64,000 bases of DNA. Source: Tenodera sinensis (lineage: Eukaryota; Arthropoda; Insecta; Mantodea; Mantidae). The stretch lies in contig CM060972.1 of the NCBI GenBank assembly GCA_030765045.1, positions 62,425,773 to 62,489,772 of the forward strand, given 5' to 3'. This document shows positions 1 to 11,052 of this stretch, one piece after another. The notes beneath the pieces are model-generated. The model was not told where the DNA came from and did no database searches. It worked only from the letters and a program-made list of their open reading frames with translations. Every line of letters begins with the position of its first letter. The first letter of the stretch is position 1. The translations under genes and the position numbers were made by a program.

Positions 1-1
1 T

Positions 2-1903
2 AGTAATTTAGAAAGGCCAGCATTTATGTCAGAAATAGAGAATATGTTTCAAACGATAATGAAAAAGATGAGTACAGAGTTAAGTCAAAAGATAGATGAA
101 AATAGTAAAGAATTAAGAACAGTGGAAAAGATGAGTACAGAGTTAAGTAAAAAGATAGATGAAAATAGTAAAGAATTAAGAACAGTGAAAAAGATGAGTA
201 CAGAGTTAAGTCAAAAGATGAGTACAGAGTTAAGTCAAAAGATAGATGAAACTAGTATAGAGTTAGGACAGAAATTAGAGAAGGGACAACAGGAATTGGG
301 AATGCAATTGGAGAATCAGAAGAGAGCTTTAGAAACCTTTAGGGAAGAAGTTAGGGAGGAAATTAATAAAGTTAGTAGTGAAGTGAAAGAAAATAGAGAA
401 CAGGTAGAACAGGTTAAGGGAGAATTAGAGACAATAAGGCAAGAAGTAAAGAATTCTGAAAAGAAATTAGGTCAACAAGTGAGTGAAAAATTAGATAAAG
501 AAAGGGAAAAAGTAACATATAGATTAGACAAACAAAGGGAAGAAATTAGAGAAGAGTTACAGGGGTGTAAAGTTAGAATAGAAAGATCTGATGTAGAAAG
601 TGAAAGGCAGGCTAGAAATTTGGAGGATGTTACAGACCAAATAAAAGGGGTAGTAACAGAAATTACTCAGGTAAAAGAGGCCTTAGAAAATTTGAAATTA
701 AATGAAAATGCATGTAATCACAACAATCTTAGTAATGAAGTTGCAAGAAACGAGGCAATACCAGGTGTATCAGCTGACATTTCGATGCAAAATAGAGGTA
801 ACAGTAATTCCCATTCTGATCTCAGAAATAGTGCAGGGACAGGTGACAATTCAAATTTACATTGGCCTAACCATGTCTTAAATGAAATGACACCTCCAGT
901 TTTTGAAAATGAAGATTCAGATGATCCTAAAGCCTTTTTAGAAGGGTTACAAGAGTACTTCACGGTGAAACGTATACCAGAGGAGTACAAGATGGTGATA
1001 GTAAGAAAATGTCTAAAGGGTAATGCTGCCAATTGGCTAGGCCTTTCTATGGGTAACAATAATGACTACAGGACCTTTAGGAACATCTTTTTAACCAGAT
1101 ATTGGGGAGCTAGTAGGCAGGCTAATATTAGAGTTGAATTAAGCAATGGAAAGTTTAATCCTAGATCGGAGGAATCGATGGTCAACTATTTTATGAGAAT
1201 AGCGAGAAAATCGAAGATGTTGGATCCTCCTCTAGATGAAAAAGATCTAATAAATATAGTTACTCCACATTTTCCGGAAACGCTTCAACACTACCTAATC
1301 ATAGCCCGACCCGATAGCATTGCAGCTATGATCGAATTATTATCAGCCTTAGAAGTCAATAAGCCGAAACACGCATTTGGAAATAAATATGAAGAAAAAG
1401 AAACTGTAAATTCTTTCGGGCAAGGGGCACAGTATTATCAGAATAGAAGTGAGATTAGGGAAAGATATAAAGGACCAGTACCAAGGATGGAATCATTCCG
1501 GTGGGAAAATCGAGGTAGATATAACCAGGAAGGGCATCACCAAAATAGAAATGGTAATCAAAGGGGAAGAAATATAAGGGTGAATTATATGAATACAAAT
1601 AGATTTGATCGAGGTAGACGGGGACGTTATTTTGGACATAGTAGAAATTCAAATGATGGGTATTGGACAAACGGAGATAATGAGTTTAGACCGAGGTCAC
1701 CAAGACAGGAAGAAAGGTATTCAAATGGACGAAATTCCCCCGAAAATGCGGAAATGGCCGAGGCCATTAACACGGTCAAAAACATGGTAGGAAGTAACCC
1801 CGATTTAATGCAGGAAAACAGAAGTAACAATTCGGGAAATAGTACAGGAGCAATACATAAAAATCAGGGAAACGCCAGACCCGGTCAAACGCGCCTTCAG
1901 TGA
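2..1903 (+). CDS. gag: Gag polyprotein of Gypsy copy 1 (5' partial)
   Basis: The frame is open from the window edge to TGA at 1901-1903. By comparison with copy 2, the true start lies before the window. The first ~230 residues are Lys/Glu-rich coiled coil. Residues ~280-440 form a Ty3/Gypsy retrotransposon gag (capsid) domain, with motifs such as DDPKAFLEGLQEYF and FLTRYWG. Residues ~470-570 are rich in Arg, Gly and Asn with RGR/RRGR motifs. I see no CCHC zinc knuckle, so this basic tract probably does the nucleic-acid binding. The coiled coil holds tandem 63-bp repeats (about nt 65-250, unit around KMSTELSQKIDENSKELRTV) that copy 2 lacks. Expected role: particle assembly and RNA packaging. 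Confidence 0.9.
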   Translation, partial: SNLERPAFMSEIENMFQTIMKKMSTELSQKIDENSKELRTVEKMSTELSKKIDENSKELRTVKKMSTELSQKMSTELSQKIDETSIELGQKLEKGQQELGMQLENQKRALETFREEVREEINKVSSEVKENREQVEQVKGELETIRQEVKNSEKKLGQQVSEKLDKEREKVTYRLDKQREEIREELQGCKVRIERSDVESERQARNLEDVTDQIKGVVTEITQVKEALENLKLNENACNHNNLSNEVARNEAIPGVSADISMQNRGNSNSHSDLRNSAGTGDNSNLHWPNHVLNEMTPPVFENEDSDDPKAFLEGLQEYFTVKRIPEEYKMVIVRKCLKGNAANWLGLSMGNNNDYRTFRNIFLTRYWGASRQANIRVELSNGKFNPRSEESMVNYFMRIARKSKMLDPPLDEKDLINIVTPHFPETLQHYLIIARPDSIAAMIELLSALEVNKPKHAFGNKYEEKETVNSFGQGAQYYQNRSEIRERYKGPVPRMESFRWENRGRYNQEGHHQNRNGNQRGRNIRVNYMNTNRFDRGRRGRYFGHSRNSNDGYWTNGDNEFRPRSPRQEERYSNGRNSPENAEMAEAINTVKNMVGSNPDLMQENRSNNSGNSTGAIHKNQGNARPGQTRLQ

Positions 1904-3557
1904 GAACTGGGTATCCTAGTAATGATTGTGATAAGTACTCGGAAATAAATAGTCCTGGAAGGCAAATGATGATACAAAAGAAAAGAGAATGGAAAAATAG
2001 AAACGACGAAAACGAAAAAGTAGGAGATCCACCTAAAATCAAAATTGGAGTAAATGGAAAACAATACAATGCAATTATAGATACAGGATCAAATAGCACA
2101 GTATGCTCACAAAATTTTTATGATAATTTACAAAGTAGTGGCTTTAAAGTAATGTCTTTACCAGTTAATGGGATATATTGCTCGCTAGCTGTGGGAAAAC
2201 GAAAAGAGAGAGTAAAATTTCAAGCAATGATAAATATTGAAATAAATGGGAGAATACTTGGAATTTTATTTCTGATTGTAGGAAGACTTGTGACAGATAT
2301 TATAATAGGTTGTGATTGTCTTTATGCCTGGGAAGCTGTGGTGAATTTTAAAAACATGATTCTAGAAATGAAAGTTGAAGATGAGACCATTATAGTGCCT
2401 TTTGTGGAAGATAGTAGTTCAGAAACTATTGTACGAGAAAAAGAGGAAGAAGAAATCCAAGGGGATACATTCTTTGTAGAATATGTTAAAGTAGGAGCTA
2501 TGGAATTAACTGAAGTAAATGTCAAAGAGTACAGTGTCAATAATAAAGAAAATGTAGAATGGGATAAAAATGATTTCATAGACAATTTGAGGGTTTCTGA
2601 TGCAACTAGGTACTATGATAGGGAGAGTAGTGAAGACTTAGAAGAATTGTTGAGGAAAAAAGTAACTCAGGCTGATCAACTAAATGAACAACAGAGGGAT
2701 AAACTGTTTGAAATATTAATCCGAAATAAAGAAGTATTCTCTGAGAAACCTGGTAAATGTAATATTTATACTCATTCGTTTGAGATGATACCCATCAAAC
2801 CTTTTACACATAAAGCGAGAGCTATCCCTAGTACAATAAGAGAAGAGGTAGATGCAGTTATAAAGTCAATGTTAGAAGATGAGGTTATTGAGATTTCTAA
2901 TTCAGAATTTGTGAATCCCCTATGTATTGTAAATAAGGCCAATGAAAGATTAGGGTGACATTAGACTCGAGAAAACTAAATTATTGTTCATCATACTTTC
3001 CATCAGGGAATCCAACAGAACGTGTCCTCCGAGATATAGGAATTTATTTACGTGTACTTACACATCATAATCACAAGGATTGGGTGAAATATTGTCCATT
3101 GATAGAAAAGATTATCAATCACACCATTAATGTAACTACTGGGTTTGCACCAATAAAATTAATGTTAGGAATTGAACCAGAACCAATATTGATCGGGGAA
3201 CCAAAAACACTGAAAAATAATGACATTCAGTTAAGTGAAGAAGAAAGAGCGAAAATTGCTTTTGAACGAATCAAGAAAAAGGCAGAGAAGCGAAAATTAA
3301 AGAAAAAGAGTAGAAAACATAAATGGGAACCTAAGATAGGCGATTGGGTACTAGTTAAAGACCATAAGTTATCAAGTGCCTTGCGAGGTAGGAACAAAAG
3401 GATGGAATTGTTATATAAAGGTCCTGCAGAAATTATATCAAAATTTGGTTATCATACCTATGAATTAAGAGATGTTAAAAATGAAAAATGTCTGGGAAGA
3501 TGGCATAAACAACTCCTTCGACCATACAAGAAACCGTGTGGTGCCTTGGAACCTTGA
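1900..3557 (+). pseudogene. pol: pol remnant of Gypsy copy 1 (protease, RT stub, integrase C-terminus)
   Basis: The first part (1900-2958) overlaps the gag stop in the -1 frame. It carries an aspartic protease with the active-site signature IIDTGSNSTVC, then the N-terminal edge of RT (FVNPLCIVNKAN). A one-base loss relative to copy 2 near 2944 causes a stop at 2956-2958. The second frame (2955-3557) resumes in the RT motif around DSRKLN, then jumps directly to the integrase sequence SGNPTERVLRDIG and continues through the integrase C-terminus to GALEP and a stop. The RT catalytic motifs, RNase H and the first two integrase acidic residues are absent. This reading frame cannot supply polymerase or integrase activity. 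Confidence 0.9.
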
Positions 3558-4330
3558 TTTAATGTAAAAGAAAAATTGGAAGTGTCATTTGTCTATTGGC
3601 GCCCAATCAGCTTTGAGATAAAATGTAATTGTTAGCTTACTTGAAAATCATATATTGGTCAGGTACTTACATATTCATGAAAAATGCAGAATGTGAATTG
3701 CTATCTACTACCAAGAGCTTAAAAATATATTGTATAGAGCTCACAATAACAGCTTCAGAAAGATTGTTAAAATGTTCATCTCCGCATAGAGAGAAAACAG
3801 AATATTTACTTTGTAAACATTTGTTAAAATATTTAGATGTATAGATAGTTATCACAGCAAGACAAAGAAAGAACTTGTCTGAAGAGTGTAATGGATTTAT
3901 ATAAATATATGTACATTTTAGTGCTTAAAGGATATAGTACTGATATGTGTTACAATAACAAAAGTGAAAAATCACAATGCAAGTGATAGTGAGAGCGAAG
4001 TGAGCAAACATGAACTAAAAGAAGGAAGTATAAAGAAAGACTCTTGAAGTTTAACCTTTATATAGAAGCTTCACAGAAGAAACCATAACATATTGTAATT
4101 AGTATTTAAGGATTAATGTTTAGTCAAGTGTACAATTGTTTGTCATGTTAAAAAGATTAATGAGAAAATGTGTTAATAACCAATTTCAAAAACAGTGTAA
4201 TTGAAAATTGTATATAATGGGAGTGTTGCCGATTATTCAAAATACAGGAGTAATTTTTTAATTTTTCTTTCGGGCAAGACATTTACATTATTTTATTATG
4301 AAATAATAAAATAATATAAATGGGGGCATT
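3558..4330 (+). other. Gypsy copy 1 untranslated 3' region and polypurine tract
   Basis: This is AT-rich and has no convincing reading frame. Some Gypsy elements carry env here, but no envelope-like protein is seen. It ends in a purine-rich tract (aaatgggggcatt at about 4318-4330) immediately before the LTR start TGATACC, the usual position of the plus-strand primer. The matching region of copy 2 is 36660-37428. Confidence 0.75.
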
Positions 4331-5110
4331 TGATACCGAAATTTAGATTTCCGATCGAATGGGCTTTTGAAAAAGACATGTTTTAATTTAATTGCCGGAT
4401 ATGAGATTTGCGATAAGTGTTAAGTAATAACATAAATAGATAATAGAGCAGGAAGTGTTGTAAGGTGAGCATGATATGAGTAAATAATAGTCGTTAAATT
4501 CGTAGGATAAACACATTATTGGTTTCAAATTAACGAGTCATGACGTCATACCACATAGTTTAAAATACACGTTCGAAAGTCAGTTCTACAAACCTTAAAA
4601 GTCGCGCGATATATCTAATAAAATATAAAGTAAACATCGTTTAATCCTAAAAAGGTAATTATATATTTGAAATTCATAAAAGAACATGTTATAATAGAAA
4701 GGGACATTTCTAAATTGCGGGAAAAGGAAATAGCATTTTGGATACGAGGCTTTCTTGGATGACGTCATGACATTCAAATGGAGCGAACGGTTTTCTTAGC
4801 GTGGGTAAGAGAGAAGCGTCGAGTCAGTACTCAAAGAGAGACCAGTACGGGAGATCGCGCTGAGCGGATGTGAGGGCGATGCCTCTACAGATACAAATAT
4901 TTTCGGCATAACTCCTGAAAATATTTAAATAGGAAATAAAGGATATGAAAAGTTGTTCTTGGGTTGTCCATTACACTTGCGCAAACCCGAGATAAAGAGA
5001 TCTTATGCAGAACTAGCTGAGGCGAGCTACATCGAAGGGCAACGTCACATCACCAACGACTTCAGCTTCAAATGGCGATCTAATAACCAGGACATCACAA
5101 CGATTTTACA
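4331..5110 (+). repeat. 3' LTR of Gypsy copy 1
   Basis: It starts TGATACCG and ends TTTTACA, and aligns along its whole length with the 774-bp LTRs of copy 2. It has diverged more from them than the internal region has, especially in its second half. Two perfect TGACGTCA palindromes (CRE/ATF-type core) lie at 4541-4548 and 4760-4767, and both are conserved in copy 2. No matching 5' LTR is available because the window starts inside gag. Confidence 0.85.
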
Positions 5111-5539
5111 GCTTCAGCAGCCTCTTCTTACTTCCACTTCACTTTCTGTGGAATCACTGGACTTCACTATCACATGCTGAGCAGGACTCACTCTCTGTAA
5201 AGCTGTTGTCATCACCTCGTTCATAGCACTTTATGTCACATCAACATCAAAAAGCACTAACTTACTGACTGATTGTCGTGAGCATGCTTGCTTATATATG
5301 GCTGCAGAATTCTCTAGAAAGTCATGTTGAATTTTCGGAGAAGTCCAAGAGACAGAAGCATTCAGAACTGTCTCTTTGCATCTCAAAGATTTTCCTGGAA
5401 TTTACGTCATCTGGGAGGGAGTTGTTCTTTTTCCCTCTCCTACTAATCAGATGGGTATGTAGAAGATCGCAATATCCAGCATCTGGCTTTGTCACAGTAT
5501 TACTTCTGATAGTTTCTGAAGCGACATTCAGGTGTGTCA

Positions 5540-6262
5540 AAATTTAAGAATAAAAGCACTAGTAATAGTGAAGTATTCTTCATGTTTGAGTTCAATGTTT
5601 TGAGTCACTTAATTTACACTCACCTTCACTTCAAAATATTAGAAAAACTCTAATGTTTTCCAGATCATTTGATCTCATCTCTAGCTTTCAGTCACCATCT
5701 TGCTTCTTTGGTTTGTGACACCAAACATTGTAAATATTAAAAATAGAAGCACTATTAACAGTGAAGTATTTTTCATGTTTGAGTTTGATTTTTTGAGTCA
5801 CTTTATTTACACTCACTTTCACTTTAAAATGTTAGAAAATCTGGAACATTTTCAAGATCATTCGATCTCATCTCAAGTACATAGGAAAAACTAAAAGAAA
5901 TTTGTAAATCAGACTCAAGGAACACCAGAAAAACAAAAAACAGACAATTCTGCTGTGTCACACCATTTTTGGATAGAAATCCACAACATTGGCCTTAACA
6001 TACATTTGTTAAAATGACTTAGTTCATCAATAGAATTGAATATTTGGGAAAACATATACATCATCAAAAACATAATAAAGTAATACATTTTGAAATCCCA
6101 ACTTTGAACGAAGTGTTAAAACTTAGCACCCCTAACACCAGATGGTGACAGGACCCTAGTAGTAGAGAGGTGAAGGAGAAAGGAGTTGGCTTCAGTCATC
6201 CAATGGCTGAGGAAGGTGAATGTAAATAAAGTGACAAAAAATCAAACTCAAACTTTAAAAGT
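5540..6262 (+). mobile_element. Penelope-like element remnant with inverted terminal repeats (family B)
   Basis: At 5880-6060 the + strand can be read, with stops, as the end of a GIY-YIG endonuclease. It matches the better copy at 57672-58025 in the stretch around TKRNL, RLKEH and SAVSHHFW. It is followed by a tail (6110-6262) containing acccctaacaccagatgg, which is also present at 58044-58064. Upstream are two antisense direct copies of the terminal repeat (about 5545-5660 and 5745-5870, around tgagtcactttatttacact). Flanking inverted terminal repeats are known for Penelope-like elements. Heavily decayed. Confidence 0.7.
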
Positions 6263-6881
6263 ATGTTATAGTTTTAATTATCTTTTCTTTATTTCAATTA
6301 TAGTTTGACTGTTAAATGATAAGAAAAATTATGCTGCAAATACATATGCTGATATAAGTGATATAACTGCTTTAATAAATAGGTCATGATCATGTAGTAA
6401 CTACTTATCTCTATCTTTCAATTCTTTGTAGTATAAATGGACTTTTTTTGTTAGGAGTCAGTAGTAATACTTAAAACATAACTTACTACATTTGTTTAAT
6501 GGCGTGCATTTCAATAACACATGTTTCTATTACTAACCAAATTTTGGCTGCTGCTAGGAGGCATGCTTTATTAAATAACATCACTAAACATCTTCCACAT
6601 TTAAATATGTATTTGAATCATCATAGCATGTCTGTGAAACTCTGTTCACAAAAATTCTGCTTTTGGAGTGCTGAGATGGCTGCACTTGCCTTACTTGCTG
6701 GTATAGTTGGTGGATGTTTTATCTGATAGTTTCAAATGCCTCACACTGTACAACTTAAAGATCATTATATCTTAACAAATGTACACAAATAATAAATTAG
6801 CTTTTGATCCTCAGAATTGCATGTTTAGTAATACAAGTATTTAATAGCTGTTTTTGTCATTGACATGTTTCTAACTTGCAG

Positions 6882-7054
6882 GCATAGTAGAGGATGGCAA
6901 GTCTGTCACAATAAAGGATCTACTGAAAGTTTTGTATGAGAAGGCTTGCCAACAGAAACTTTGGGGACTAGTAAGGCACACAGCTGGCATGCTGGGAAAA
7001 CGTGTGGAGGACCTTGCTAAAGCTGTAACAGACTTACTAGTTCGTCAGAAACAG
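6882..7054 (+). CDS. PHKA: PHKA exon (first in window)
   Basis: The acceptor is ctaacttgcag and the donor CAG|gtaatc. It opens with the last two bases of a Gly codon, then reads IVEDGKSVTIKDLLKVLYEK and the conserved block KLWGLVRHTAGMLGKR, ending LVRQKQ in phase 0. Confidence 0.93.
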
Positions 7055-10000
7055 GTAATCTATGCTTACAATTATTAAATCATTGAATTGCTTATAGTAT
7101 TATGGGAGAAACCTTAATTATTTTTCTTGGAACTAAAGCTTAACTGTCTAGTCCTAGCATCATACACAACATGTATATTGAGAGAAGTCATTATTCGTCC
7201 TCAGTCGTTAATCAGATTTCTCCTCTGAAAGTTGTTTGCATTATCGAATGTTTTATGTATATGCATAGTATAGTGAATTGAATTATGGGGAAACTGTAGC
7301 CATAATAGTATGAATAGGGTATTATTGCAAAAAAAAAAAGTATAAGGTTTATGCATGATTCAGGAAAGAGGAATTCCAGTAAGCATAACTTTATTTATAT
7401 ATAGTGCCATCAGTTTAAAAGGCTCATCCTTTATGGTACCATGATGGCAGAGCACACAGCACCTGTTCGCCAACACTCCACTCCCTGTGCAGCCATCAGC
7501 AGAATTATTTTGCACTATGTGAAGCACGTGCGAGTTAGCCAAGATAGTGGAACATTGGTTGTGTTGCCAATTGATAGTGTATCAGTGTATTTGCTTGAGT
7601 AATGATGCAATTTACGACTGAACAAAGAATATTTATCTGTAGTCATTTCATAAAAAATGAATCACCTGTTCAGTGTTGGAGAGCATTTAGGGAAAGGTTG
7701 CCTGACATTGATTTGCCCAATAGACGTAAGTGCACAAAATATTCCACAAATTCAGTACTAGAGGAATGATATTAGGCCCAAAAAGAAAGGCAATGTTGCC
7801 AAGTTCTCACAGAAGAAAGCTTGATAGAATAATTGCCCCAAAAGTCTCTCTTAAGTTAGCAAAGCAAGCAGGTGTTAGCTGTGGATCAGCACAGAAGGCC
7901 ACAAAAGTGCTAAAATTGCGACCGTACAAAGCTACAGAGGTGCAAGCCTTAAACAACAGAGTTCCGCAGACTACAATAAGGTTTTGCACCTACTTTCTTG
8001 AGTCCTTGCATGTCGGTATCATTATTATCCTTTATTGTCAATAGACTGCAATACAGTTTCTGACATTGTCACAAATTCATGATCATAAACCTGCAAGTAG
8101 TGTTATTCAGTGATGAGGTATGGTTTCATATCAATGGACATGTTAACACGTAAAATAATTGCTACTGGGTAACAGTAAATGCCAGATTCATACCTAAAAG
8201 TGTACTGCATAATCCTAAGATCAGTGTATAGTATGCCATGAGTGCAATGAGAATCATTACCCTATTTTCTTTCTCTAAGTGAAGCTTATAGTCTTTAAAA
8301 TATTTGTTATATTTGTAGATTTGTACTGCTCGCTGGTAATAGCTTCAGTTTTTCATTGAATACCGTTAAAGTAATTTGGGTTTTGTGAGCACTTCAAGGC
8401 TGGAAATTTGGAACTCATTTCATTCCATTGAAATTATAATTCCCATCTTATGTTAATTATACAGGACAGACATAACAATTTTGTTTAAAATTTACTTGCT
8501 GTATTACATTTACTTCATAAACTGAAGAGGAATATATTTTCTAACATTTTTATTTATGTACTCTTGTTCCCAAACTGGAATATTAAAATAAATCAGTGTC
8601 AATGATTAAGGACTTCTTTCCATATATCAGTATACTGTATGTAGTCAAAGGACTTCTTTATTTCAATACTCGCCTATAGATAAGATAGATAAGAATAGGT
8701 TCTACCAACATGATGGTGAATAAATGATCATATTTGTTCCTTCATTCTCATTTTCTGGAAGTATGTATGAAAAAATTACAAAAGTAATACTAAAAATAAT
8801 GAGCTAAAAGTGGGTAAAATAATATAAAATGGATTTCTCACATCGTTGTTTGGTCCTCTTGAGAAAGAAGAAGAACATCCTTGTTGATAATGCCCTTTTT
8901 ACAAAACAGCATATTTCTGCTTTTCAGTTGTGTAAGTTTAGAATGTTTGAGTTAAACCTTGAGCATGAATATTTTTAAAAAGATGCACTCTTATAGGTAA
9001 CTGTTGGTATGCCACCAACAAATGAGCATACTATCACAGCACCCTTGCCAGAACTGGAGCTGCGGCAGCTTATTCATCAAGCATATGGGGATGATGAGAG
9101 CACAGCAATGCTTACACAGGTAAAACTTCATATATTTGCAAGGGTAAAATGGGCTGAGATAATGAAAACATCCTTTTCATATTGTGACAAAATGCTTGCA
9201 GGTTATCAGTACCTAAGCACATCTAAATGTTGCTGACAGAACCTGCTTTTGTTTTGAAAGTACATATGTGCTGCCAATTTTAAATGCTTCAAAAATATAA
9301 TAAGAATATTAAACAAAATTTGTACAAAGTGTAGGATTAATGACTAAATTTGATCAGTTTGGGTTCCTGTTACACTGAGAACACTGGCCAATTTATTTTG
9401 GCACAAATGTAATACCACTAGTTACGATGGGTCTTCCTCCACTTGCCCTTCACCCACATGTGTTGAAGGGCCATCCTGCACACAACAGGAAAATGGCCCA
9501 TGAGGCTCCATGAATGCTGACCGTCCTGGTGCACCTTTGCAGCCACCTTACTCCTGGCAGGTCTACCGTAGGCTCCACCAAAGTTACCCTGCTGACCCCA
9601 GGATGTTTGCTGGGTCTCCGGAGTGTTACCTCATCTTGTTTGATTCAAGACCCTCCTGCCTATGTTGACCATTACCTCGTGACTTCTGAGGGTGTCCCAA
9701 TCCTTGTATCACCTCCTCACCCACCCTCACAATGAACACCCACAGATCTATAACTGTCTGTCCCAAGTTCAACTCCAATCAGGCTGCCTCCCCCATAGGG
9801 AAGGTGTCATCCATTGCTGCCACTATATCATAGGATTGATCTAATTCCCTTTTTGGCATGTCCTCTGCCACATTTGATCGGACCATGGCTGCACTCTGGC
9901 CACTAGCACCAGGCATGGCTTCCCCTGTATATGACAGTGGTAATGTCATCCTCCACTCTTATATCCAAGGTACATAGAGCCACTTGATGGGATAGCTTCG

Positions 10001-11003
10001 ATGATTCCTCCATTCCCATGCTTCACCAGTCCTTACTCGTTCCTTGCATGCTCATAGGCTTTCCTGCCCACCTCTGTAGCGTGGTTGTTAAATATCTAAG
10101 AGATCGTGAGTTTCAATCGCACTTAGCGTGAGTTATCCGGATAAGGTTTTTTCCGAGGTTTTCCCTCGTCTTGAGAAGACAAATGTCAGGTAACTCAAAG
10201 CTCTACAGACCTTGGGCTCATTTGAGTATTATTTCACCCCTTTCATTCATTCACCATCTAATATGACATATTGGAGGATGTTAATAACAAACAATATAGG
10301 CTTTTCTGCCGACAGTCCTTCACGACATGGTGTCCTCGTTGGCTATATCCCCAACACATTCCACTAGAAGACCTTTATGGACGTCCCTGAGCTGGCTCTT
10401 TGTCTCTATCGTGTCTTGCACTTCCATTCTCCAAGAAAGTCGTAACTGTTACCTTGGTGCTCTCTCCCTTGTCTGCACTATTCCGTCCACCCCTGACATC
10501 CAGTTCCTTGGTGCTACCAGGAAGACATTCCCCGATGTCTTGCATGGCTTCAACATGCTGGTAGAGATCTCCCACATTCCAGCCTAGTTCTTCTGCATCT
10601 TCCTTCACGCTAACCAGTTGTCCCTCAATCTTTGCCAATACCTCCACGTTCATCTCAGTCATTTCAGTCCTCATCTTTTTCATTCCGGAATTCATTTCTG
10701 TCTTCACTTCCTCTGACACCAGTGTAACAAAAATGAGAGCAAAGTCCAATTACTTTTCCTGTCACTTTATTTTTCTTCTAAAATCAAAGCACAAGACACA
10801 GCTCTCTATTACTATCGTTAACACAGTCAACAGTTTTTTGTGATCTTACAGTTCACAACTGTTCTGTCTTCTCATAGCCTTGACACACACTTTTCTGTCT
10901 TTCTTTACTCTCTCTTTCTCACTAAAACTGCTTCACTTCAAGATTGACCCCAATGCGATGTATCTCAAACTATCTTTGTCAACTCATACAGTTCTCTCAC
11001 GGT

Positions 11004-11052
<49 letters not shown>

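Larger units (their letters stand above)
1..5110 (+). mobile_element. Gypsy-type LTR retrotransposon, copy 1 (5' end outside window)
   Basis: The order gag, protease, a short stub of reverse transcriptase, the integrase C-terminal part, a 0.77-kb non-coding stretch, a polypurine tract and an LTR is typical of Ty3/Gypsy elements. The 5' LTR and gag start lie before the window. Most of RT, all of RNase H and nearly all of the integrase core are missing. Copy 2 at 35886-42021 is the same family with the same deletion, so this is probably a non-autonomous subfamily rather than a random relic. The next kinase exon downstream begins with a split codon, so this element probably sits in an intron of that gene, in the same orientation. 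Confidence 0.93.

Noticed and set aside
718..1059. Antisense open frames over gag (also 39928-40269 and others)
   Set aside because: They mirror the gag coding strand and occur at the same place in both copies only because gag is conserved. No independent signal.
3629..3844. 71-codon frame between pol and LTR as a possible env or accessory gene
   Set aside because: Short and AT-rich, without signal peptide, membrane segment or any envelope feature. It is preserved in copy 2 only through overall copy similarity.
6499..6726. Open frame as an upstream PHKA exon
   Set aside because: The protein does not resemble PHKA, and the exon at 6882 needs a donor in phase 1 that this frame does not offer.
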